Positions 31,001 through 42,600 of a stretch of 64,000 nt of DNA are shown one piece after another. The notes beneath the pieces were generated by a model that was not told where the DNA came from, searched no databases, and saw only the letters and a program-made list of their open reading frames with translations. The position numbers and the translations under genes were made by a program. The stretch is from Phlebotomus papatasi (lineage: Eukaryota > Arthropoda > Insecta > Diptera > Psychodidae), in contig NC_077224.1 of assembly GCF_024763615.1 (NCBI RefSeq), forward strand, positions 39,566,712 to 39,630,711, written 5' to 3'. How positions within the stretch are numbered: position 1 is the stretch's first letter; every line of letters begins with the position of its first letter.

Positions 31001-34000
31001 GTAGCTAGAAATATGACATAAATGTTAAACAAAACGAATAAACAACAGTCACTTCATTGTGTTTTTCATTGGAAAACATGGTCGATCGATGAAAAATTCG
31101 ATGGTGAAAAGGTACACTTTTAATTTTTCTGAGAAATAAGCAATTAAAAATTTGTGAATATGAATGAATTTTCGCTTCATTTGCAGCAAAATTAACTAAA
31201 TAATGAAACTGTGATATAGAAAGTATATATATATAATAATTTAGTACTGTATTTATCGTGAAAACAATTACGTTTCCATTTGGAGTAGCGAAAAATTTCC
31301 ATTTGGAGCAGGTTTTGAATTAGCTTAATTTACCCTAATTTGTTAAATAATTTAAGAAATTTATGAAGAAAATGTATGACAGTTTGGGCTAAATCTTTAC
31401 TGACATTTTTACAGGATAAGTATTATCGAAGAATCTTCGATCAATCAGTTCCTGATCAGAGCCTGAGTCAGTTTGGATCCTAATATGAGCTTCAGACCTA
31501 AGGCTTAGCTATATGGCTTAACTTCTCCAATTCCTTATCAGTCAAGATTTGTTGGGAAAATATGACTAGGATTGAACATTATGGGCAAATGATCCGATTA
31601 ATTCTGAAAAATCAATAACGAACGAAAAATCAATTTCGCGAACTGCGCTAAACCTCAGGTCTGAAGCCGACATAATGCCCTTGATACACTTACGACTTAA
31701 GCCCAGAAACAGCTTAACGTAATTATAATCAAAATAATGATTTGACTAAATTCCCATCAATTTCCTACTAAGCCGTTTCTTGATTTAAGCCGAGCAACGG
31801 CTTAGTCAAGAAACTGATGGAAATGTAATTTAAACATAACGCCATTTTCCGTTCTAGATAATATTGAATTCTGTGGTTAAGACGTATATCGGCTTAAGTT
31901 GTAAATGTGTCCAGTAGGGCAATTCTCTAACAGTATGACAATGTCATATGGAAAATTCAAATTTTTTTATGTGGTAGATTCTAAAAAAACTACAGTGCCC
32001 GCTCTCTAATCCGGATCGGCGTAATCCGGACGAGTTATCGACGGTTACATTTAAAATAATTTTGAGGTCGTGTATGTATGTGTCTTTACCAATGAAAATG
32101 AATTATCCTATGATGTTTTTTTTAATAAATGAAGTATAATAGCATAGAATACTCTATTATGTGTTTTTAATCTTCTTTAAAACTCTTATTCTTATTGTAG
32201 AAAAAAAACCTTGTATTATATTTTCGAGACATTGAACAAATTCAAAAAATCCATTCGGATTACGAAGCGGACATCTGTCATATTGTCTCCCAATCATCCG
32301 GATTACAAACCGGGCACTGTAGTTCAATACCCGATTCATATAAATTACTTAAAACTTCATAGAGCTCTTTGTAATGATTTTTTGATAATCCTGGTTCCGA
32401 ATCATACTGTTACAGAATTCCCCTTCAGGACCTAAGGCTTATACTCCCTCGTGATCTTCCTTTTTTCTTTGCTCATCTTAAATAAGTAAGGAGATCTCAA
32501 GGTTTAAATTAAAATTCTGTTCACAATTATACTATAGTACGCTACCCTACTTATTTTTGAATCTTCTATCAATTTATTGAAAAACTAAGAACAAAAAAGC
32601 ATTTAATTTTTTTTTCGTTGTATGTTAAAAAAGACATATTATTATATTTTTAAAATAGATGCTGAAAATGCTCCCAATTCGAAAGATATCTCCTGCATTT
32701 ATGAAATCATTCTATGTTGTGAATTGCGAATTCGTGCGATTTCTTGGTCCCAAAAACGTTGTTAATCCCGAGACCCCCCGTACCTGTACCCCGTACCCAT
32801 TTATAATCAGTATGGGAGACTGGGGCAAAAAGTCACAAAACGGATATTTTATTTTTTTACAAGCTACCCTAGCGCTCCAGAAATTTCTAATTAGTGCAAT
32901 TTTATAAGACATTTACTGCTCTACAACTTTGTGAATGCCATTTTCCTCTATTTTGTAAGGAAATACGTTTATCGAGCCATTTTCTAAAAGGTTAATTTTG
33001 TGACCATTTTCAAAATTCTGGAGAAAATAGTACCAGGCATGAGGTATTATAACTTTTTGATTCGTTTCATTACAGGCTTCCGTAAATTTGAAAAAATACC
33101 TAGAGGACATATTTTCATAGAAAATTTATTCATCTACACCTTTGTACAACACCGTTTTTTTTTTATTTAAACGAGAAAAGAGCTTTTCAAGCTATTTTAG
33201 AAAAAAAAAAAAAACACAAAAAAGACTGCAAATCGTTTGAGCAATGCAAACAACAAGCGGCGAGACTTGGCAATGATGTTTCTTTTCGCCGTGAGACATC
33301 AGAATTTCCTTAGGTTTTTCTTACTTTTTGCTCCATACCTTTTGTTACTTTTTACCCCAAGTGATCGTTTTTAATAAAAGAATTTCTGGAGAAAAGGATC
33401 TTTGTAAAATTCTAAAATAGATAGCGGTTTCGTATTCAAAGATTCCAAATTATTTGGCAAATATTCACCAGTGCATCAATTTTGGAAAATAAGTAGGTAA
33501 TAATTGATATAATAATTTTATAATAATATATTATAATAATTGATATAATAATTTTAAGTCCCAAAATTTGAATGAACAAATATTTGATCACAAATTTTTT
33601 GTTTCAAAGTGTCTATGACCAAATATTTGATAGAGAACTCATTGGGTCAAGTGGTAGAGCACTCGCCCTATGATGCAAGTGTCCCGGGTTCGAATCCCCT
33701 TTAGGTCACCAGGAATTTTTCTGGCGTTAAAGGGTGTTCGGATTGCATCCAATGAGCTTCCCTGCACTTGATTCCACGGGCATGGGATTGACAACCTCAT
33801 CCCGTACAAGAAAAAATAATAATGCATGTCTAGAAAAATCCCCTTGTGGGAAGGCCTAGTTCCTTCATGAAAGGAAGTTGTGCCAGCAGTATTATTAATA
33901 ATTGATATCTTCTGCCAGCAAAATATTTCAAAAATAGGGCTAAAAATTTCGATATCTTTTATTTTCTAAATTCCTTGTTCGAATTCTAAGAAAATTACGA

Positions 34001-35091
34001 CATTGAAAAAGGTATACGGAGGCTATCTATGGAAAAAATTTTAAGCCGCTATATCTTTTTTTATATTGGAAGATATTGAATTTTGAATTTTTCGATTTGT
34101 GACTTTTTGTCCCAGTCTCCCCTAACTATAAATTATAAACTAATATCAAATTATCTACTACAACACACCATTTCCCGTTAAGCCGAGACACTGCACTTTT
34201 CTGATGAGCGAAATTGTTTTTAAAAATGCAAATATTTACACCGCAAAAATTTTTGCAGTTTACGGTAGCGAATTTTTCAAAGAATTTTTTGAACTACATT
34301 ATTATTTGTTCCTAACGTTTTCTTTTAAAGGATATTCAGGGTTTCATTTCTAAATTCCTTCTAAATTATTTCAGCACTACAATTTAACCAAGACCAATGA
34401 GAAGGCATTCAACACTGCAAGTTTCTATTCAATAATTTTTCCCATCTGACGCTTTTATGGGCCTTTGAGTCACGTTCTACGAAATTTTGGAATGCGTCCA
34501 GAGAAGAGAACACCAAAGATGAAATGCTTGTAAGCCCATTTACTTTACTCTATTATTCACTATTCTCTAATGGTAAGAACCAATGTGAGCCTCAGTCTTT
34601 GAATTTTGCCTTGAATTTTGGAATAAACTTTCGTATCATTTAATTTAATTTATTACATAGAATCTTTCAAGCCTGCTTCATTTATTGCATAGACCGCATA
34701 GACCTATTATTTCTTATCTATTGTGCTCTACTATTTATAAATTTAAGATAGTGGAATGATGGTTTATGACTGAAAAATGCTAATATCTTTGAAGAGATTG
34801 CCTGTTTGTATTATCAAAAATTTGCCATGTTAATGGGAATTGTCGCAATGATACTCTAATTAAAGGTTCAAGTATCTTGGGTCTCCGCTTGATATACTGG
34901 ACAGTTGCATTGATCGTATGAATTATTTAAAAATGCCTCTGCCAAGGCTAGAAAACTATTGATTGGAATCTTGACCGGGACAGAACAACCAAAATATCTT
35001 CCAACGTACCTTTGAGTCCGGAAACCAAGACTCTCCATGGGTATTTGTGACTGTAGGACGCCAAATTCCCACGCACCAAAACGTATGGCAT
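28011..35091 (-). CDS. Second GFRP-like gene, three exons spread over 7 kb
   Basis: I assembled exon 1 35091-35010, exon 2 28628-28525 and exon 3 28205-28011. Donors are GTACGT and GTTTGT, acceptors TTTTAG and ATTTAG; the frame is kept and gives 126 residues. The protein starts MPYVLVRGNL, the usual start of the GFRP family (MPY followed by a hydrophobic strand). Exon 2 has STIVYLQHPCVILTALE and exon 3 VLGYRVVAS, EYMWTMRKEF. These align along the whole length with the intronless relative at 23623-23937 (for example QLGYKVVCS and VWTMQREV). After that point it has an extra ~35-residue acidic tail ending KVDVPE. The expected role is regulation of GTP cyclohydrolase I and pterin synthesis, by family only. 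The exon joins are supported by homology and phase; transcript data would settle them. Confidence 0.75.
28855..29780. repeat. A-rich degenerate tandem array
   Basis: Phrases such as TTTGCGAAACCTAAGAACG, TTGCGAAACTTAAGAACGT, ACTCAAGAAA and AACTAAGAAATT recur irregularly through about 0.9 kb on a strongly A-biased strand. The spacing is often near 30 bp but drifts. No unit is intact. It may be a decayed minisatellite, possibly related in reverse to the array at 43642-44925. Confidence 0.4.
30040..30274 (+). mobile_element. 5'-truncated LINE (non-LTR retrotransposon) tail
   Basis: One frame at about 30070-30138 reads RNFRNSILVEGVILWNALPR then ERKRG. This fits the end of the reverse-transcriptase region of non-LTR elements, where a motif of the type LWN-x-LP is common. 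A short 3' UTR follows, then AAATAAAGTGAATTGAATTG and further GAATT units as the terminal tail. The 5' part is absent. Confidence 0.65.
30478..31335 (+). mobile_element. pogo-like MITE, 858 bp, TA target duplication, copy 1
   Basis: Flanked by TA (30476-30477, 31336-31337). The termini GGGTAAATGTCCTAATTC, AAAACC and the reverse TTTTGAATTAGCTTAATTTA, CCC are near-perfect inverted repeats. Other copies: 42869-43639, 53369-54172 and, reversed, 61398-62267. In the reversed reading, copies keep a short peptide with CTQEQLNKVLEAFRRGFT, like the helix-turn-helix start of pogo/Tigger transposases. Confidence 0.8.
31672..31914. mobile_element. MITE of the 'ACACTTACGACTTAAGCC' family
   Basis: Left GCCCTTGATACACTTACGAC, TTAAGCCCAGAAACAGC. 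Right GGCTTAAGTTGTAAATGTGT. It shares ends with 3705-3840 and 16659-17484, more diverged. The next element starts directly after it. Confidence 0.6.
31915..32425. mobile_element. TIR element of the 'GAATTCTGTAACAGTATGAC' family, interrupted
   Basis: Left end TAGGGCAATTCTCTAACAG, TATGACAATGTCATATGG. Right end CATACTGTTACAGAATTCCC. The outer parts match the uninterrupted copy at 48056-48305 (both have CTTCATAGAGCTC with TTGTAATG or TTGCAATG). It is split by the element at 31993-32319. Confidence 0.75.
31993..32319. mobile_element. pogo/Tc1-like MITE, 327 bp, nested, TA target duplication
   Basis: Flanked by TA (31991-31992, 32320-32321). Left end CAGTGCCCGCTCTCTAATCC, right end GGATTACAAACCGGGCACTG, an inverted pair with few mismatches. 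Both ends continue into a second CGGATTACG-type inverted motif. No transposase. It lies inside the 31915-32425 element. Confidence 0.85.
33637..33905 (+). mobile_element. tRNA-derived SINE
   Basis: The head resembles a tRNA, with an A-box region (TCAAGTGGTAGAGCACTCG) and a B box (GGTTCGAATCC) 34-36 bp apart, ending TAGGTCACCA. It is followed by a ~190 bp body with CTTCCCTGCACTTGATTCC and AAGGCCTAGTTCCTTCATG, and an AT-rich ATTATTAATAATT tail. The acceptor stem does not pair fully, so it is a retroposon head rather than a working tRNA gene. Confidence 0.75.
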
Positions 35092-36407
35092 TGAAGATGG
35101 TTTTCTGGAAGTGAAAAAGACCTTTTATTGCACCTCAAAGTACAGAAAAGCAGAAAAACAAACAAAATTTCTCTTTTGAATTGTGTTCAGTATGGTTGAC
35201 ACACCCAGGAAATCTTGCAAAAGACTAATAAAATCGACAAGAGGTATTTATCATTGGATGTTTAGGATACTTGTGGTAACTGCGTGGGGATTGTCATAAA
35301 AAACAACTGAGGAAAATTTCCACCAAATCAATATTTTATGGCGTGATTGTTTGGGAAATGGAAAAACTGCCATACTCTGATGAAGAGGTATCAGGAAATG
35401 AAAAATGTACCTTTCTTCACTCGTACATGAGACAATTAAATATTTATCACGTATATATTGATGTTGAGTTTCAAATCAAACGTACTAGACAGGTGGCAAG
35501 TATTATTTTTCACGGAAAAATTAATAATAAATCGTGTGAAAATTTCTCAATGTCGAGGAGAAAAACATCCACTTTCGCTCAGACTTTACGGCCCACTAAA
35601 TACTTTGTCTGATAGATATGATGGCTGGCATCTAGATTTTCTACTGACAATTCCTATGGAAGTTTCCAAAGAAATGATAGTAGAAGGAATTTTTGCAATT
35701 TTTGCAATTTTTTGTAAATTAATTTCTAAGATTTTTTTTAAAACTTAAACCCCATCCAAAAAATCACGTAAAATACCAAAAACTGGCATAAAATGTAAGT
35801 GCAGATATTTTCAACAAAAAAAGCAATTTTTCAATCCGTAAGACTACTACGGCAGTTCTAGGACTCATAAATTTCATTTTCCAATAAATATTTTCACATT
35901 TCTTGTAATTCTTACAATTTAATTATATGAATTTTCTGAAAATTGACAAAAAATGCCACATTTGCCAATTGAAGACATTTACTAAAGGAATATATATTTC
36001 CAGGTAAACTGGGCAGGAAGAAGAGGGTATTAGATATCACAGAATCCTATCACAGAGAAATTATTGTTTACCACAGGTACGTGAATATCACAAACGGTAG
36101 AAGGAAGCCCAAGAAACACACAGTCCCTGACAGATTTATAACACCACAATATATTTATAGGCTTTATAGGTAATTCTCCACACCTATATTAGACAATTAT
36201 TAGAGTATGTCGAATTATTTTTTGCACATTTTTTGTTTGCGACAAAAATCAACTGACAATTACGTCTGTTTCAACTAAATTCCGCGAGGTGCGCCACTTG
36301 TAAAATGCTTGGAAAAATGAGTGGCGAAAAGTAGTTACACAACCGAAAAAAGTAAGCCCTATTTCACCACATCCGTATTTCTTCATTTTTTTGGAAAACA
36401 TTATTAA

Positions 36408-36642
36408 GGTAAAGTACCCTCACTCGACCGGGTTCCTCTATTCGACCGGTGGGTCAATTTTTGAATATTTGATGGTGAATTTCGTCAATTTCTATGAATT
36501 TGTCACTGATTCGTATTATTCATGGAATAATTGACCTATTAATGTTAGATCATACACAAAATATTATAGCAAATATAAATAAATTGAATAAATAAATCTA
36601 CCGGTCGAATAGAGGAACCGGTCGAATAAAGGGTACTTTACC
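36408..36642. mobile_element. TTAA-flanked MITE, 235 bp
   Basis: TTAA at 36404-36407 and 36643-36646. Termini GGTAAAGTACCCTCACTCGA, CCGGGTTCCTCTATTCGACC and the matching reverse (CCGGTCGAATAGAGGAACCG, GTCGAATAAAGGGTACTTTA, CC). The arms are about 45 bp and clean, which suggests recent activity. Confidence 0.85.
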
Positions 36643-37756
36643 TTAAATAATTATATTAGAGTGAAGCTTAGTTAATAACAAAGTGACTTTCAGTGAAAAA
36701 ATATCAAATACTGTACTGCAAAACAATTTGCAAGACAATTTGTCTGAGCGTTGACAAGTTTATTAAGAACTCCATATTTTTTTGGTGACTGTTCACCTTG
36801 TCGACAATTTCTTCAATTAACTTGCAAATAATCTAGTCAGTGGAGCACCAGTTATGATTTTCTGATCCGTTGGACTAGAGGTTACGATGTAATAGTCATT
36901 TCGTAGTTCCATGAGCTCATAATTCCCTGAAAGAGTGATTTTATTTGTAGGTGGCGAAAAAGTGCTTACTGGCGAAAAAGTACTGATTCTACCCTATCAT
37001 ATATTTTTAAATGAAAAATATAATACAAATCGGACTCAGATTTTTGTCAGACTAGTATCATGGAAATATGTTATAACTCCGATTTTGTTCCGGCCGGGAA
37101 GTGAAGTTTTACAGATTTTCGTAGCAAAAAACCGCTTTCCTTTGAATTTCCCTTTTCCTAGCGATTTAGCAAAAATTTTAGGACTCATATCAATATATTT
37201 TCCAGTAAAATTTTCAGATTCTTATTATATATATAGTTTGCGCTTCAAAAAAAATTTTTTATGTGAAATTCCAACAGGAATTCGTAAAAGAAAAAACAAG
37301 GCGTAAAGTGAATTTTCACTTTATTTTTCTGTACAGTACCACTTTACAACAATTCTAGGTTTTATATTATTTAATTTTTTAATCATTATTTTAATATTTT
37401 CACGTATTTTTTGCGATTTTTGCGAATCGCGACAAAACTAAAAAAAAATAACAATTTTTAGGTTATGTAGTATAAGCCATTCAATTGTCCATTTCTGATG
37501 CCAACTTCATATAAAAAGTGGCATTTTACGGCAATCTGGTATTCTACGCCCATTGGCTTTTTCCCTATTTTTTAAATAATACAAAAGTTATCAACTATTT
37601 TCTTTCCACTAAACGAAAGCTAATTAAATTCTCTATACATTTGTATTATCACTTTAACATGATATTAAATAGAATTCCTACTATGAAGCTCTAAACTTAA
37701 AATTGGAGCAAAATGCCACTTTGGGTTTTAAGTGTTAAATGGATTGATCCAGGTCA

Positions 37757-37988
37757 CTTAGATCGAAAAAATTAAATGAAATAAAAATCCACCGTTTTCT
37801 TTGCATATATATAACACTCTTTCAAACGATTCTTTTTGTTTTGAATGTCACAACAAATTCAATTTAGTTCAACGTTCAATCTATTTTTGAGTGTGAAAGA
37901 CTTAGATCTTAGATAGACAGAGCTTTATAGAGAAAGGGATATGAATTTTGATTTCATGAAATTGTTCTGATACTAAAGGTTTGCCGTA
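37757..37988. mobile_element. MITE of the 'ACCTTTTAGATC' family, copy 3 (decayed)
   Basis: Shares AACAAATTCAATTTAGTTCA, GAGTGTGAAAGACTTAGATC and GATTTCATGAAATTGTTCTG with 17973-18225. The ends (CACTTAGATCGAAAAAATT-like and TGATACTAAAGGTTTGCC) are eroded. Confidence 0.5.
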
Positions 37989-38012
37989 AGCTTTAGAATC
38001 GTATTTAATGTA

Positions 38013-38341
38013 CAGTAGAGTCTCTTAAATTCGAACGCTCGGGGGGTATTTTTGACATTTCTCACCTCCCAAATTCGAACGATTTTTTCAAAACTAACGA
38101 AATTTGTGTGAGATTAAATTGTACTTTGAATCAAATTCCCGTACTTTCTCGCAAGTCTTAGTGATAACATACTTCCTTTTCATTTTACACGACCATAATG
38201 TATGTAAACATTCAGGAAGAAGCACATAAATATGATTTTCATTCATCAAGAATACGAACTTTCTAACATAACCTCACAATTGACATTTTGAATCCAAACG
38301 TCGTTCGAATTTGAGAGATTCAGATTTGAGAGACTCTACTG
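38013..38341. mobile_element. pogo-like MITE, 329 bp, TA target duplication
   Basis: TA at 38011-38012 and 38342-38343. Left CAGTAGAGTCTCTTAAATTC, GAACG. Right CGTTCGAATTTGAGAGATTC and TTTGAGAGACTCTACTG, with a tandem repeat of the end motif. Related to 3132-3475. Confidence 0.8.
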
Positions 38342-38618
38342 TATTATATTATAGAGTTAAAAAATTCAAATTTTACAGGCAAAAAATCACACGTAGAACA
38401 TAAAATTAACATAAAATGCCAAGAGCAGATATTTTCATAAAAAACGTTGATTTCTGAATTGTTGTCATATTGTGACAATTGAAATTTATTTTCAATTGTC
38501 AATTTTTTTTTAGGTAGGTGAAAAAAGCCATCAAAATGTCCATTTATGACTATATCTAATGCCATACAGCCATAAAAAAGTGACATCTTCTCATTTACGC
38601 CAACAAGTATGCTAGTTA

Positions 38619-38935
38619 CACTCGACTCTTCGTTATCCGGCTGACTGGGGGACAAAATGACATTTAGGTTTTTTGAATGATCAACGGTTTTTATATTTTG
38701 TGCTGTGTGAATTTATTTTCTGTCTGACAAAGAACAAGAGAATTTTCTTCATGGTGTGCTTATGTTTCATTTTTTATCACAATTATGTATTAAAAACTTC
38801 GATACAATGATAATAATACAAAATTCACACTGGAGAAACTTCATGTTTAGTAAAAATAATTTTGAATACATCAACCGCCAGTGTTTGGCAGCTGTCACCC
38901 GGATAACGAAGTGCCGGATAACGAAGAGTCGAGTG
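38619..38935. mobile_element. pogo-like MITE, 317 bp, 'CACTCGACTCTTCGTTATCC' ends
   Basis: TA at 38617-38618 and 38936-38937. Left CACTCGACTCTTCGTTATCC, GGC. Right GCCGGATAACGAAGAGTC, GAGTG, preceded by a second CCGGATAACGAAG. No transposase remains; the open frames through it are incidental. Confidence 0.85.
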
Positions 38936-39004
38936 TAGAAGGAATTTTTGCAATTTTTGCATTTTTTTCTAAATTAATTTCTAAGATTTTTTTTAACACT
39001 TTAA

Positions 39005-39116
39005 CCACTATAGCGAATTGAGCATATTAGCTTCGTAATTAAACGTGAAAATTGTCAACAAAATTTTTCGCCCGAATTGAAAAAGAGCCGATTGTGCGGG
39101 TGCGAGAGTCTACGTC
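39005..39116 (-). repeat. Fragment of pogo-like MITE (CAGTAGACTCTC family)
   Basis: GAGCATATTAGCTTCGTAAT, CGCCCGAATTGAAAAAGAGC and GCGAGAGTCTACG match the right part of the family copies at 1190-1360 and, reversed, 7226-7320. Confidence 0.55.
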
Positions 39117-39646
39117 TACGTCTACATTGTATTTTATATTATTACTTTTTTTTTAATTTTATTTTACTACTCTTTGAATATTCCGATTGAAACATTAAAG
39201 AATTAGCGAGAGTATTGTGTACTAAAATCAGTGTAAAACATTAAAAAAAAAACAGATCCAACAATGCATGATTCAAGTGACGATAACTTACGAAATATCT
39301 TATGATATTCCGTAGGAATTAATGGACTTTCCGTGGAGCGTATACAAAAATATTTTAGTGGGATAATGTTTTGAATTGTCTTGTGAGTGCCACCTTGCGG
39401 AAAATTGAGAGTTCACTTTTACCTTCAGTGCAGCCGTGTTTATATAAATTTGTGCGAGTCGTGCAAGTTGTGCAAATATTACTGTTTTCTCGTGAAAAAA
39501 GTGATGATGCAACAGTGAGACTGAAATAGGGCATTTGTGTAGTATATCAGTAATCAGAATTGCATATCCAATTGATTTTTGTGGACGTGGCAAGAGGTGA
39601 AAATCAAGTTTGAATTTTTGGCTTTGGCAATTGACAACAAAAAGAG

Positions 39647-42600
39647 ATGAAGTTGGAGTATTTCCTGTTAATTGTTACCACGCTCTTTGTGGCTGTATTG
39701 CCGGCAACCACGCATAAGCACGAAAAGCATACGCACAAGGAGAGAATGGAAGATGGGTCGTTTAGCCCGAAAAATGCTCATCATTTCGATGGGGCAGAGC
39801 ACCATTCAGAATTTGATCATGAAGCCATCATCGGAAGCGTCAAGGAGGCTGAAGAATTTGACAATCTGTCGCCGGAAGAGTCCAAGAAACGCCTGGGTAT
39901 CCTTATAAAGAAGATGGACTTGAACACAGATGGCTTTGTGGACAGACACGAACTCAAAGCATGGATTCTGCGATCGTTCAAGATGCTCTCCCAGGAGGAA
40001 GCCAATGACCGCTTCCAGGATGTCGATGCGGATAATAATGGTCTAGTAACGTGGAATGAATACCTCAAGGATACCTATGGCATGGAGACAGAAAATGAAA
40101 TTAGAGATTCCGATGAGCAGTTTGTTGAGGAAGAGAATAGGCTTATTGAGGAAGATAAAGTGATGTTTAAGGCAGCTGACAAGAACAAAGATGACAATCT
40201 CACTCCAGAAGAGTTTGTGGTATTCCTGAGTCCAGAAGAACATCCGGAAATGCTTCCTCTGATCCTCGAGCAAACGCTCAGGGAGAAAGACAAAGATGGA
40301 GATGGAAAGATTAACTTCAAAGAGTTTGTTGGAGATTCAGCGAAGCATCACGACAAGGAATGGTTGATAGCGGAGAAGGAAAAGTTCGACAATGAGCACG
40401 ACAAGGACAAAGATGGTGTTCTCAATGGGAACGAAATCCTTTCCTGGGTCGTCCCGAGTAATGAGTAAGTTTTCTCTTTCTGTTCTTTGTTATTTAAAAC
40501 CGTTCAAACCTTGCAACTCAGGGAAACTGCACCAAATTTCGGCCAGCTTGCAATTTCGGCCACTCCTTTCAGTCCTCAAATTTCCATGACTTTAATTTTT
40601 GCATTCCCTTAAGAGATTATACCACAAACACAAAAAAAAACAAGATAAAAACAAAAAAATGTCGTTTATACGAACGAGATGATTTGAAAATGTCTGCAAG
40701 AATTCTGGTAGGGCAAGAAAATATAAGAATCAGTTTGGCCGAAATATTACTCAAAAGTAAAATAGAGAAAACAAAAATGATAAACTATCTACAAGATTCC
40801 AAGCAACACTCCTTAGAAAAAGTAACAGAAAATTTCAAATTGTATTAAAAATATTACATTTCAAAACTTTGCTGAAATTTGGTACAGTTAGGGTAAGTGT
40901 ACCAAATTCCGGCCAGCTTGCAATTCCGACCATCTTTTTTATTCTTCTAATTTCCTTGAATTTTTAATTTTTGCATACCCTAGAGATTAGGGTAAGTGTG
41001 CCAAATTTCGACATAGTTGCATGCAAGCGTCAAAGTCTTAAGTTTGAAATGTAATATTTTAAATTCAAATTGATTTTTTTATTCTTTCTTCTGAAAGAGA
41101 GTTGCTTAGAACCTTGTAGACAGTTTATCGTCTTTATTTACTTTAAAATCATTCTTAATACATTTTAAAATCAATAAAAATATGGACATAGCTTTGGTGC
41201 CCTAGTTCGGCCACCTTCATTCTCATAGTTTTTTGCCCTTCGGGAATTCTTCTAATATCTTTTTCACGTTATCTCGTTTGTCGAAGCTACATTTTTTGTT
41301 ATTCTTTTGCATTGTATAATCTCTAGAGTACGAAAAATCTAAAAGTTCATGGAAATTCGAGGAACAAAAAGGGTGGCCGAAATTGCAAGCTGGCCAGAGT
41401 TTGGCACACTTACCCTATGCAATGCAAAATATAACAAAAAATATCGCTTCGACGAACTCGATGATGCGAAAAAGATATAGGAAGAATTCCAGAAGGGCAA
41501 GGAACTATGAGAATAAAGGTGGCCGAAATTACCCACCAAACCTATGTGTATATTTTTATTCATTTTAAAATGTACTGAGAGTGATTTTAGAGTAAATGAA
41601 GACGATAAACTGTCTACAATGTTCCAGGTTCAAGCAATACTCCTTAAAAAGAAGGAATAAAAAAATCAATTTATATTAAAAATATTACATTTCAAACTTG
41701 AGACTTTGGCGCTTGCATGCAACTAGGCCGAAATTTGGTACACTTATCCTACCGTATAAGTAATTTGCAAAATTCGCTTTTAAATTAAATTCAATTTGAA
41801 TAAAAGAATCAAAGTCTGCGTCTGCAGATTGTGTGGAAAATGACTTTGCAAAATAAATATTTAAGAAAAACTCTAGAATTAAACTCTTTAAAGATGAAGA
41901 TGAATCTGACTCACAAATTTCCAAAAAAAATCTTAACACTAAAAAGGTTTAAATATTCGAAAAAATTAAAGTATATTCAATTTATTTTCTTTGAGAAATC
42001 TATGCATAGTGTAAAGTTTGCTTTAGAATTAATTGTCTAAACTTATAGCACTTTAAATAAGAGCAAACCGAGGGGCACCTCATAAAGAAAATCTGTGATA
42101 TTTTGACATTTTTAACAATAAACGGTTGACCAAGGGTTCTTGCAATAAAATCATGGCCCAAAAGGATGCTTGCTTTTTATTAAATATAAATTAAAATAAA
42201 AAATAATTTTACTTTGGAAACTTTTAAAGCTTCCTCAGTTCGATTCTTCTAAGCGTATACTTCGGGAGAGAAACCATAACTAAATAGAACATTCTGCCAA
42301 GGAATCAGTTGCGTTCCATTTTACAAATGGCAGGAATTGGGGCACTTTTGGGAATTAATTTTTGAAGCACAGTGCCGTCTAGACATATAGAAAGCGTTTG
42401 AGAATGAATCAAAATATGATTCTATGAAATTTTTCACTAAATTCTAAGAGAGGTGCCGGAAGATGCATTTATCTTGAATTCATTTTGAATTTATTCAACA
42501 GCAGAAACGGAAAAAAGACTTTTTATAAAATATTTCAAAAAATAATTAGGGGAAACTACTCTCCCTACGAACGTTCAAGCCTTCGGATAACGTGAATTTT

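Larger units (their letters stand above)
28629..35009 (-). other. First intron of the second GFRP-like gene
   Basis: The 6.4 kb intron holds an A-rich degenerate repeat array (28855-29780), a LINE tail (30040-30274), a pogo-like MITE (30478-31335), nested MITEs (31672-32425) and a tRNA-derived SINE (33637-33905). The rest (about 32430-33630 and 33910-35009) is AT-rich with no supported exon. Confidence 0.6.
35092..39646. other. Region between the second GFRP-like gene and the CREC gene
   Basis: The two genes diverge from here, so both promoters should be inside. No additional exon is recognised. It holds MITEs at 36408-36642, 37757-37988, 38013-38341, 38619-38935 and a fragment at 39005-39116, plus pieces of the CGCCACTT family at about 36290-36360 and 36945-37000. 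The stretch 35100-36290 is AT-rich without supported features. The 5' UTR of the CREC gene probably begins within 39300-39646. Confidence 0.55.

Noticed and set aside
33637..33710. Functional tRNA gene
   Set aside because: A and B boxes are present but the acceptor and anticodon stems do not pair well. The sequence continues into a SINE body and AT-rich tail.
38344..38655. Minus-strand frame of 103 codons
   Set aside because: It runs across the junction of two MITEs and AT-rich filler, with no homology.
39300..39593. Minus-strand frame of 97 codons starting MPRPQKS
   Set aside because: It lies in the likely promoter/5' UTR of the CREC gene, has no recognisable domain and no splice signal to a neighbour. 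I also tested it as a first exon for the GFRP-like gene; the 35 kb exon fits far better.
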